From: Mageeibacillus sp. UBA5747
Lineage (GTDB): Bacteria > Bacillota > Clostridia > Saccharofermentanales > UBA5734
Reading direction: 5' to 3'
Length of the DNA stretch: 13,718 nucleotides
Assembly: GCA_002419145.1 (NCBI GenBank)
Contig: DIFN01000038.1
Location: 1-13,718 of the forward strand
How positions within the stretch are numbered: the first letter of the stretch is position 1; each line of letters starts with the position of its first letter. The position numbers and the translations under genes were made by a program. Positions 7,015 through 13,397 of this stretch are shown here, piece after piece. Under the pieces are notes generated by a model that ran no database searches, was not told the DNA's origin, and saw only the letters and a list, made by a program, of their open reading frames with translations.

Positions 7015-8937
7015 CTATTCCTGCGGAAACAGCATGGCATCGATGTAAGCGTTGTTGAAGCGGCGATCGCCGGAGAGTTCGATATACCGGACGTGCTGGC
7101 AAACCTGGTCAGCTTGCCGGCGCTTTTTGTCATTCAAGAGGCAGAGGGAAGCGCCCAGTCCAGAACTGTTGCCGACTGAGCGGATTCGGCCGTAAAGGCT
7201 TGCCGGCAGTAGACCAATCCGGATGGCTTGCTCGGCGTTGAGATAGTTGCCAAAACCACCGGCCAGATCGAGGCGTTCGATGTCCTGGATGGTCAGTCCG
7301 GCTTCAGCCAAAAGGACCTCTAGCCCGGCGGCAATCGCTGCTTTGGCGTTTTGCAGTTCCCGGATATCTTTTTGCGAGAGATAGACAGCGGGTGGGTTTA
7401 ACCAGTTGCCGGTTTCTCCATCCTTCTGGCCCGTCTCAGAGCCCGTCTCAGACAAGGCGAAAACTTTGTGCGAGCCGATGGTGCCGATTCTTTGGCGTAA
7501 ACTGTCTGAAACGGTGGCATCAAGTTCGTCTGGATCGAGCAAGCGGCCGGTTTCATCGATCACACCAGCATCGAGCAGGGTGGCAACCAGGGCGACGAGT
7601 CCGGAGCCGCAGATGCCTTTGATTGGGCCACTGATCGAGGAGAGACTAAGCTGCCCATCTTCCAGGCTGACCTGGTCAATGGCTCCGGCCAGGGCCGGCA
7701 TGCCACAGTCCATGTTAGCGCCTTCAAACGCGGGACCGGCTGCCGTGGCACAGGCCAGGATGCCTGAAGGACCTGCCAGGATCAGCTCACCATTGGTGCC
7801 GATATCCAGAAGGACACGGTTGGCCGTTTTGGCCGGATGGGCAGACAGGGCCGCATCTTCCAGGCCGCAAGCCAGGATGCCGGCGGTGAGATCTGCTCCG
7901 ACATAGCTGGCAATTGAGGGTAACAGAATGGCGAGTGCCTGCGGCCCCAGGTCAATGCCCAGCTCGCTGGCAGGTACAATCCGGCCTTTCAGGCTCACGG
8001 GGACAAAAGGAGCGACGGCGATCCGGGCTGGGTGGAGGCCGGCCAAAAGATGCATCAGGGTCGTATTGCCAGCCAATGTTATCACCAGGATGTCTTCTTT
8101 GCGGCTGGCTGAACCAAGCTTGGCAGCCTGCTCAGCCTGGGGCTCTGCTCCGGCATAGCGCTCAAACTGGCGGGGGACCCTGGTCACCAGTTCATCCGCC
8201 ATGCTCAAGACCAGGTCAGTTAAAATCTGATGCAGGCGTTTCAGATGCTCAGGCGAGGCGCTGGCATATTCGATCCGGCTGATCACATCAGCACCATAAG
8301 TTTTCTGAGGATTCATGCGGGACTGATGTGCCAGGCGATGGCCGGTCGAAAGGTCAAACAGGTAGGCCGCTACGGTTGTGGTCCCGAGGTCAAAGGCACA
8401 GCCCAGCGTCGGTGTGGCCGGCGAATCAACAAAGCGGATGACTTCCAGTGTGTCGGTGCGGAAATCATAATGGATCGGTGCCTGGCCGGCAGCGATGCGC
8501 CGGTGCAGATCATTGAGCAGGGCGAAGGGGACAGTCGATCCAGTCGCCCGTTCAAACCGGGTGTCATCAGCATCCGGATCGGCAAGTGTGGCGGGTGGCA
8601 GGGTCACTTGGGCACGGCAGACCAGTGGATCCAGATGCGTATCAGGCAACAGGGAGCTTTCGGCAAACTGGACGGCCTGCTGTTGCGGTAAATGGACTTC
8701 GAGTGGCTGGTCGAGGTCAAGGCCCAGGGTCTGCCACAGCTGCTCCGTGAGGATTTGCCGGCAGGACAGGACCTCTCCGAGTCCCTTGATCGTGACCAGG
8801 CATTTGCGGCATGTTCCCTTGCCGCCGCACGGTGCCAGGACATCCTGGCGATGGTGCTGCAAGACACTGAGCAAGGTGCTGCCGGGGGTGGCAGCAAAGT
8901 GCTGATTGGTCTCCGGCAGGAAAAGATTCAGTTTCAT
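7015..8937 (-). CDS. RACo-like reductive activator of corrinoid proteins (2Fe-2S plus ASKHA ATPase)
   Basis: This 640-residue protein should use ATP binding or hydrolysis to drive uphill electron transfer that returns inactive Co(II) corrinoid to Co(I). The N-terminal plant-type ferredoxin domain has the cluster cysteines C37, C43, C46 and C59 (CGGKGTCRKC, then LSC). A middle linker leads to an actin-like ATPase domain (DUF4445 type) with CAFDLGTTTVAAYLFD, the segment LAGNTTLMHLL, LDIGTNGELIL and LAGGFGNYLN. Length and order match the characterised RACo of Carboxydothermus. Translation is coupled to the upstream gene by an ATGA overlap (8934-8937), and no separate ribosome site is visible. 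It lies convergent to the corrinoid-protein operon, its probable client. Confidence 0.93.
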   Translation of the reverse strand: MKLNLFLPETNQHFAATPGSTLLSVLQHHRQDVLAPCGGKGTCRKCLVTIKGLGEVLSCRQILTEQLWQTLGLDLDQPLEVHLPQQQAVQFAESSLLPDTHLDPLVCRAQVTLPPATLADPDADDTRFERATGSTVPFALLNDLHRRIAAGQAPIHYDFRTDTLEVIRFVDSPATPTLGCAFDLGTTTVAAYLFDLSTGHRLAHQSRMNPQKTYGADVISRIEYASASPEHLKRLHQILTDLVLSMADELVTRVPRQFERYAGAEPQAEQAAKLGSASRKEDILVITLAGNTTLMHLLAGLHPARIAVAPFVPVSLKGRIVPASELGIDLGPQALAILLPSIASYVGADLTAGILACGLEDAALSAHPAKTANRVLLDIGTNGELILAGPSGILACATAAGPAFEGANMDCGMPALAGAIDQVSLEDGQLSLSSISGPIKGICGSGLVALVATLLDAGVIDETGRLLDPDELDATVSDSLRQRIGTIGSHKVFALSETGSETGQKDGETGNWLNPPAVYLSQKDIRELQNAKAAIAAGLEVLLAEAGLTIQDIERLDLAGGFGNYLNAEQAIRIGLLPASLYGRIRSVGNSSGLGASLCLLNDKKRRQADQVCQHVRYIELSGDRRFNNAYIDAMLFPQE

Positions 8938-9569
8938 GAGATGTCTTTTTGGTTTTTTGGGTCAAGATCTGTTGCGGGGCCAAGGCCAGATCTGTGCCCA
9001 AGAATGATCAGGCCGACATAGGAGACGGTATCTTTGCCATTGTTGTATTTCAGGCCACACGCTTCGAGCATGGGATTGACGTTGATGCCATAGGATTCAA
9101 CCGACGGGGTGGCCTCGTCCGGATGGCGGCAGGGCTCGTCCGGATAGGTGCAGGTCGGGCACAAATCACAGCAGCCGGCATCGAGCGCCAGCAGTCGTTC
9201 GCCAGGCCAGGCCGCCCGCACGGCCGCCAGCGTTTTCTGGTAGACTGCAAGATGTTCGTCCTTGGCGACCATCATGCCTTCGTAATCGTAGGAATCTTCC
9301 AGCTGGCCGACAGTCTGGATCACCAGGGCTATGCGGTAGGTTTGGACCTGGGCCATCAGGTCCTCGACATCGCCGATGGCAGGCGGACCGACCCAGCAGG
9401 TGGCAAAGCGGCCACAATAATTCTGGGCGCAGGCCCCGCGCAGTTCCGGGGCATAGGGGATCTGGGCCGGGTCCATGGTCGCGGCAAACGTTGCGCCACC
9501 TTGCAGGGCCAGTTGGATCAGATCCGATGCTTGATACTCTGGTGCTTGAGACGTGGTTTTCTGATTCAT
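8934..9569 (-). CDS. DUF2284 cysteine-rich predicted metal-binding protein
   Basis: This 211-residue protein matches the DUF2284 family, annotated only as predicted metal-binding. The first cluster is C47, C52 and C58 in RGACAQNYCGRFATCW, followed by GPPAIG. The second is C133, C134, C137, C140 and C147 in AGCCDLCPTCTYPDEPC, followed by the family's PSVESYGINV. The cysteine count could hold one or two Fe-S clusters. It overlaps the RACo gene by four bases (ATGA), which strongly implies a shared function; electron supply to the activator is a reasonable guess, not shown. The ribosome site (GGATGG about 8 bases upstream) is weak. The C-terminal tail (TDLDPKNQKDIS) seems disordered. Confidence 0.88.
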   Translation of the reverse strand: MNQKTTSQAPEYQASDLIQLALQGGATFAATMDPAQIPYAPELRGACAQNYCGRFATCWVGPPAIGDVEDLMAQVQTYRIALVIQTVGQLEDSYDYEGMMVAKDEHLAVYQKTLAAVRAAWPGERLLALDAGCCDLCPTCTYPDEPCRHPDEATPSVESYGINVNPMLEACGLKYNNGKDTVSYVGLIILGHRSGLGPATDLDPKNQKDIS

Positions 9570-9643
9570 AGATATCCATCCGTTCGCATCAATGAACAGG
9601 CATTTCCCGGTGCTGATGCCCGGACAAATGACCTGTTGCTTCG

Positions 9644-9671
9644 AGTATAGCGAATGCCAGGGCTATGTCTC
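9644..9671 (-). promoter_or_regulatory. Promoter of the DUF2284-RACo operon
   Basis: On the minus strand, GAGACA (9671-9666) and TATACT (9649-9644) are separated by 16 bases, giving a leader of about 70 bases before the DUF2284 start. A short dyad, ATAGC-N10-GCTAT (9647-9666), spans the spacer and both boxes and might be a repressor site. No gene or clear terminator is seen in the rest of 9570-9738. Confidence 0.55.
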
Positions 9672-9738
9672 GTTCTATTTCAAGGTTATTGGTAGATTTT
9701 TGCGCAATGATTGGCTGCCTGCTGGGCCAGGGATGCTT

Positions 9739-10497
9739 TCACAGCAGCCGGACGTGCGCCTGCTGGGCGAGCTTCTGGATTTCTTCGGGCAGGGGGAGAT
9801 CGGTGACCAGGGTCTGGATGTTGCCAAGGCGGGCAAAGGTGTAGGGGAGACGGTTGTTCATCTTGCTGGTGTCCATCAGCAGGACGACGTGCTGGGCCTT
9901 ACGGATGATCAGGCGCTTGAGCTCGGCCTCGTAATAGTCGCCGCAGGAAAAGCCGCTGTCTGGTGAAAAGGCGCTGGCGGCCATGAAGGCGTAGTCTATG
10001 TTGAGGGATTTGACGTATTCGGTGGCGTTAAACCCGGTCAGAGTCAAGGTCTCGCGGTTGAGTTGGCCACCAGTGAGGTTGACCTTGATGTTGGCATTTT
10101 TGACCAGCTCGAGGGCGATGTTCGGTGCCGGGGTGAGGACGAACAGGCTGATGTCTGAGAGGCGCTGGGCAAAAAACATGCATGTGGTGCCGGAGTCGAT
10201 GTAGATCGAACGCTCCTCCTCGACCAGGGCGGCAGCTTTCTCGGCGATCGCCATTTTGGCACTGGCATTGGTCACCTGACGCTGCGTGTAGGCGGCCTCC
10301 TTGATCATCGACAAATGGGCCATGGACTTGGCCCCTCCGCGGGTGCGAACCACCAGCCCCTGGCGTTCCAGAGCTTCAAGATCACGGCGTAAGGTCATGC
10401 TCGAGACGTCAGGAAAAAGCTCTGCCAGTTCGCTGAGATGGATTTCCCCCCGCGACTGGATCGTCTGGTTGATGGCTTCACGCCGGCCCGTTGGCAT
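9739..10497 (-). CDS. DeoR-family transcriptional regulator
   Basis: This 252-residue protein has an N-terminal winged helix-turn-helix (about 1-60: RREAINQTIQSRGEIHLSEL, then SSMTLRRDLEALERQGLVVRTRGGA, with the typical DeoR recognition helix and wing). The C-terminal sugar-phosphate-sensing domain has IDSGTTCMFF and LTGGQLNRETLTLTG. The start is placed at 10497 because AGGAGG (10509-10504) lies 6 bases upstream; a longer frame starting at 10524 would include that site in the coding region. It is transcribed away from the sorE operon, so it most likely represses that operon and itself in response to a phosphorylated sugar. The effector is unknown. Confidence 0.92.
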   Translation of the reverse strand: MPTGRREAINQTIQSRGEIHLSELAELFPDVSSMTLRRDLEALERQGLVVRTRGGAKSMAHLSMIKEAAYTQRQVTNASAKMAIAEKAAALVEEERSIYIDSGTTCMFFAQRLSDISLFVLTPAPNIALELVKNANIKVNLTGGQLNRETLTLTGFNATEYVKSLNIDYAFMAASAFSPDSGFSCGDYYEAELKRLIIRKAQHVVLLMDTSKMNNRLPYTFARLGNIQTLVTDLPLPEEIQKLAQQAHVRLL

Positions 10498-10511
10498 ACC
10501 CGTCCTCCTCA

Positions 10512-10532
10512 CCGGACAGATCAAATGTCCGG
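10512..10532 (-). promoter_or_regulatory. Dyad in the leader of the deoR-type gene
   Basis: CCGGACA and TGTCCGG form a perfect 7+7 inverted repeat around the 7-base centre GATCAAA. It ends two bases upstream of the AGGAGG ribosome site of the regulator. It could be an operator for self-repression or an RNA hairpin that limits translation. No T tail follows, so it is not a terminator. Confidence 0.5.
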
Positions 10533-10607
10533 CACCTGCAAATCGACTGATTCAAACATAAAACTGTGTAAATGCGCAAAATCTGATGATACAAGATCTC
10601 TGACTTA

Positions 10608-10636
10608 GGTATAGATAATTTCCCTGCAAAAATCAA
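10608..10636 (-). promoter_or_regulatory. Promoter of the DeoR-family regulator gene
   Basis: On the minus strand, TTGATT (10636-10631) and TATACC (10613-10608) are spaced by exactly 17 bases. This predicts a leader of about 100 bases carrying the dyad at 10512-10532. Confidence 0.5.
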
Positions 10637-10740
10637 GTGTAACTTATGCTGGGGAAACAGCAAAATACCAACAACAAAAGCCCAGCTGAAAAATGCCTCT
10701 ATCACTGGAAAAGCTTGGTAAAAGGAAGTTTGAGATGGTT

Positions 10741-10773
10741 TGCCGAAAATGGGACGCCGTCCCATTTTCGGCA
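10741..10773. repeat. Perfect 15-base inverted repeat in the divergent control region
   Basis: TGCCGAAAATGGGAC (10741-10755) and GTCCCATTTTCGGCA (10759-10773) match perfectly around the 3-base centre GCC. No T-run follows on either strand, so an intrinsic terminator is unlikely. It is centred about 80 bases upstream of the sorE -10 box and about 145 bases upstream of the regulator's -10 box. A protein-binding site or a mobile palindromic repeat are both possible. Confidence 0.7.
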
Positions 10774-10833
10774 GGATGTCAAAATTAATATGAAAAGTTT
10801 GTTCAAATAGGTGTTCGCTATAAACATTTCTTG

Positions 10834-10842
10834 TGATATAAT
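10834..10842 (+). promoter_or_regulatory. Extended -10 promoter of the sorE operon
   Basis: TGATATAAT is a perfect extended -10 element (TGn plus TATAAT at 10837-10842). The -35 region (TTCGCT, 10814-10819) is weak, as is usual for extended -10 promoters. The predicted start point is near 10849, giving a leader of about 53 bases. Confidence 0.7.
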
Positions 10843-10858
10843 CAGACATAGAAAACGG

Positions 10859-10876
10859 AAGCAAGCGTTTACGCTT
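10859..10876 (+). promoter_or_regulatory. cre-like catabolite repression site
   Basis: AAGCGTTTACGCTT (10863-10876) is a perfect palindrome with a 4-base centre. Read from 10859, the sequence matches the Bacillus cre consensus WTGNAANCGNWNNCW with two mismatches. It lies just after the predicted start point, where CcpA can act as a roadblock. This suggests repression by preferred sugars. Confidence 0.5.
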
Positions 10877-10901
10877 TTCATAATCAAAGGAGGATTTTTT
10901 C

Positions 10902-12176
10902 ATGAAGACGACAGCTGTCCGCCTGTACGGCAAAGGTGACCTGCGCCTCGAGTCGTTTGAACTGCCACCGATCCAGGACGGAGAGATCCTGGCCAAGATC
11001 ATCTCAGACAGCATCTGCATGTCCTCCTACAAGGCGACCATGCAAGGCTCGGACCACAAGCGCGTCCCGGATGACATCGCGACCAACCCGATCATCATCG
11101 GCCATGAATTCTGTGGTGAGATCCTCGAGGTCGGTGCCAAATGGGCTAGCCAATTCAAGCCTGGCCAGCGTTTTGCCATCCAGCCAGCGATCAATGACCC
11201 GGCCAATGTCTACGCAGCCCCTGGCTACACCTTCCCCCACATCGGCGGCGATGCCACCTACGTTGTGATCCCGGAAATTGTCATGTCCCGCGGTTGCCTC
11301 CTCAACTACGAAGGTGATGCTTTTTACTTCGGCTCTCTGGCTGAGCCGGTGTCGTGTATCGTTGGCGGCTTCCATGTCAACTACCACACCAAACCTGGCA
11401 GCTATGACCATGAGATGGGCATCGCAGAGGGCGGCAATATGGCTCTGCTCGCCGGTGTTGGCCCGATGGGCCTCGGCGCGATTGACTACGCCATCCACAA
11501 CCCGAAAAAGCCGAAGCTCCTCGTCGTCACTGACATCGATGACGCCCGCTTGGCTCGCGCCGCCTCAATCCTTACGGTTGAAGAAGCCGCCAAAAACGGT
11601 GTGCAACTGATTTATGTCAATACCAGCGCAGTCACTGATGTTCCGGCCTACCTGATGAGCCTGACCGAAAACAATGCCGGCTACAATGATGTCTACATCT
11701 ACGCCCCCGTCGCAGCCGTGGTCGAGCAGGCTGACAAGATCTTGGCCTATGACGGTTGTCTCAATTTCTTCGCCGGCCCGACTAACCCTGAATTCTCCGC
11801 CCTGTACAATTTTTATAACGTCCACTATAAAGCAACCCACGTGGCCGGCAACAGCGGCGGCAACACCGCCGACCTGATTGAGGCGATCGACCTGATGTCC
11901 CGCGGTCTGATCAACCCCTCCGCCATGATCACCCATGTCGGCGGTCTCAATGCGGTTGCCGAAACCACCCTCAACCTGCCGAAAATTCCCGGCGGCAAAA
12001 AATTGATATATACCCACGTCAATCTGCCGTTGACTGCGATTGCTGATTTCGCCGAACTGGGCAAAAACGACCCGATGTTCCAAGGTTTGGCCGAGATCGT
12101 GACCCGCAACAATGGCTTATGGAATCCGGAGGCAGAAAAATACCTTCTGGCCCATGCCCCAGCCCTTGAATCTTGA
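10902..12176 (+). CDS. sorE: L-sorbose-1-phosphate reductase, zinc-type alcohol dehydrogenase family
   Basis: This enzyme would reduce L-sorbose 1-phosphate to D-glucitol 6-phosphate with NAD(P)H. It has 424 residues of the medium-chain dehydrogenase fold. Catalytic zinc ligands are C39 (SICMSSYK), H68 and E69 (GHEFCGE), with E148 in LAEPVSC. The Rossmann motif is GVGPMGLG (185-192), and D211 at the end of strand 2 favours NAD(H). The structural Cys4 zinc loop is absent. Segments such as DHKRVPDD, FHVNYHTK, LNFFAGPT and GGKKLIYTHV agree with enterobacterial SorE as I remember it. A strong AAAGGAGG (10886-10893) lies 8 bases upstream. It is the first gene of an operon divergent from a DeoR regulator and is followed by a sorbitol-6-phosphate dehydrogenase-like gene, the next step of the sorbose pathway. 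A sorbose transporter is not in the window. Confidence 0.8.
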   Translation: MKTTAVRLYGKGDLRLESFELPPIQDGEILAKIISDSICMSSYKATMQGSDHKRVPDDIATNPIIIGHEFCGEILEVGAKWASQFKPGQRFAIQPAINDPANVYAAPGYTFPHIGGDATYVVIPEIVMSRGCLLNYEGDAFYFGSLAEPVSCIVGGFHVNYHTKPGSYDHEMGIAEGGNMALLAGVGPMGLGAIDYAIHNPKKPKLLVVTDIDDARLARAASILTVEEAAKNGVQLIYVNTSAVTDVPAYLMSLTENNAGYNDVYIYAPVAAVVEQADKILAYDGCLNFFAGPTNPEFSALYNFYNVHYKATHVAGNSGGNTADLIEAIDLMSRGLINPSAMITHVGGLNAVAETTLNLPKIPGGKKLIYTHVNLPLTAIADFAELGKNDPMFQGLAEIVTRNNGLWNPEAEKYLLAHAPALES

Positions 12177-12196
12177 GCATTATCTACATTCAGATA

Positions 12197-12251
12197 GCCG
12201 GACCGGTTGCCCGACCTCCTCTGGACAACCGGCCGGCGCCCCACCTGGGGC
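12197..12251 (+). other. Two tandem hairpins between sorE and the SDR gene
   Basis: The first stem pairs CCGGTTG (12203-12209) and flanking CCGG with CAACCGG (12226-12232) and CCGG, with one bulged A. The second pairs GCCCC (12238-12242) with GGGGC (12247-12251) around ACCT. The second stem touches the AAAGGAGG ribosome site (12252-12259) of the next gene. There is no T tail, so these are more likely RNA-processing, stabilising or translation-tuning elements than terminators. Confidence 0.55.
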
Positions 12252-12269
12252 AAAGGAGGACAAAAATCG

Positions 12270-13385
12270 ATGATCGATTGGATTGAACAAGCCGGTGGGC
12301 AGAACAGTGTTGCAATACGCCTTGCACCAGTGATCCGCTCATTACTCAAAGAAACACACTACCCGCTGATTCATTATATTCCGGCTGGTGAAACGGCTGC
12401 GCCAGCTTCTTTTCATGTCGATGCCCAAAAGACAGCGAATTTTGCCGAATTGCTTGATCAGCTCAAAGCAACTAAACCTGCAGACCAGCCCGTCACCAGT
12501 GTCATGGTTAATGGCATCGGCGCTTTCATTGCCCGTCCTTCAGGCACCAAGAGCCAGGATAAACGCCTGCATGGCAAAATCGCTCTGGTCACCGGCGCAG
12601 CCCAGGGCTTTGGCGAAGGCATCGCCCGTGAACTGGCTGCTGCAGGGGCCCATCTGGTCATCGCCGACCTCAATCTTGACCAGGCTAAAGTTGTCGCCGA
12701 CTCTCTGAACACCGCATTTGGAGAATCTGCTGCCCGGGCGCTGAAAGTCGACGTCGGCAGTGAAGAATCCGTCCAGGCCTTGATGGAGACCATTGCCCTC
12801 GAGCTCGGTGGCCTTGATCTTCTGGTCAGCAATGCCGGTGTCCTGCGTGCTGGCGGACTCGAGGAAATGACCCTGGCCAATTTTGAATTTGTCACCAAGA
12901 TTAACTACACGGCCTTCTTCCTGGTCACCAAATACGGCTCGCGCATGATGAAACAGCAAGCAGCCGCCGATCCGGATTATTCAGCCGATATCGTCCAGAT
13001 CAATTCCAAATCGGGCCTTGAAGGCTCCAACAAAAACTTCGCCTATGCTGGTGGCAAATTCGGCGGCATCGGTCTGGTCCAGAGCTTTGCCAAGGAACTG
13101 GTCGATGACCGGATCAAGGTCAATGCCATTTGCCCAGGCAATTATTACGAAGGCCCGCTGTGGAGTGATCCGGAGCGCGGCTTGTTCGTCCAGTATCTCC
13201 ATGCCGGCAAAGTACCGGGTGCCAAGACGGTCCAGGATGTGTATGATTTTTATATAGCCAAAGTTCCGATGCGCCGGGGCTGCTCGCCGCGCGATGTGAC
13301 AAAAGCCATTCTCTACTGCGTCGAGCAGGATTACGAAACCGGCCAGGCCATCCCTGTCACAGGCGGCCAGAACATGCTCAAGTAG
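12270..13385 (+). CDS. srlD: Sorbitol-6-phosphate 2-dehydrogenase-like SDR with N-terminal extension
   Basis: The likely reaction is D-glucitol 6-phosphate to D-fructose 6-phosphate with NAD. The 371-residue protein starts at ATG 12270, 10 bases after AAAGGAGG. Residues about 101-371 are a classical short-chain dehydrogenase: TGAAQGFG (108-115), D133 at the end of strand 2 (NAD preference), SNAG (187-190), INSKSG with the catalytic serine (246 or 248), and Y259-A-G-G-K263. The C-terminal half (IVQINSKSG, YAGGKFGGIGLVQS, KVPMRRGC, TGQAIPVTGGQNM) closely resembles E. coli SrlD as remembered. Residues 1-100 have no counterpart in SrlD (about 260 residues). Their end, VMVNGIGAFIARPSG, recalls the linker in aldolase-SDR fusions such as YuxG/RhaD-type proteins, but I cannot assign it. 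The stop codon overlaps the ribosome site of the next gene. Confidence 0.82.
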   Translation: MIDWIEQAGGQNSVAIRLAPVIRSLLKETHYPLIHYIPAGETAAPASFHVDAQKTANFAELLDQLKATKPADQPVTSVMVNGIGAFIARPSGTKSQDKRLHGKIALVTGAAQGFGEGIARELAAAGAHLVIADLNLDQAKVVADSLNTAFGESAARALKVDVGSEESVQALMETIALELGGLDLLVSNAGVLRAGGLEEMTLANFEFVTKINYTAFFLVTKYGSRMMKQQAAADPDYSADIVQINSKSGLEGSNKNFAYAGGKFGGIGLVQSFAKELVDDRIKVNAICPGNYYEGPLWSDPERGLFVQYLHAGKVPGAKTVQDVYDFYIAKVPMRRGCSPRDVTKAILYCVEQDYETGQAIPVTGGQNMLK

Positions 13386-13389
13386 GAGG
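13384..13389 (+). promoter_or_regulatory. Ribosome binding site of the lipoyl protein overlapping the SDR stop
   Basis: AGGAGG includes the last two bases of the SDR stop codon TAG (13383-13385) and lies 8 bases before ATG 13398. This arrangement indicates tight operon coupling. Confidence 0.8.
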
Positions 13390-13397
13390 ATACATCC

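Noticed and set aside
3730..7102. Series of long minus-strand open frames (up to 283 codons) opposite the methyltransferase, CobW and corrinoid genes
   Set aside because: The plus-strand products carry clear family motifs throughout; the antisense products do not and have no ribosome sites.
9690..9738. Terminator for the DeoR gene on the minus strand
   Set aside because: Only short 4-6 base pairings and a TTGCGCAA palindrome were found, with no T-run after them.
8949..9966. Plus-strand open frames opposite the DUF2284 and DeoR genes
   Set aside because: They are shadows of the minus-strand genes, which have cysteine clusters and helix-turn-helix motifs in the expected order.
10478..11020. 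Minus-strand open frame of 180 codons across the divergent control region
   Set aside because: It covers both promoters and the sorE start, and its product has no family features.
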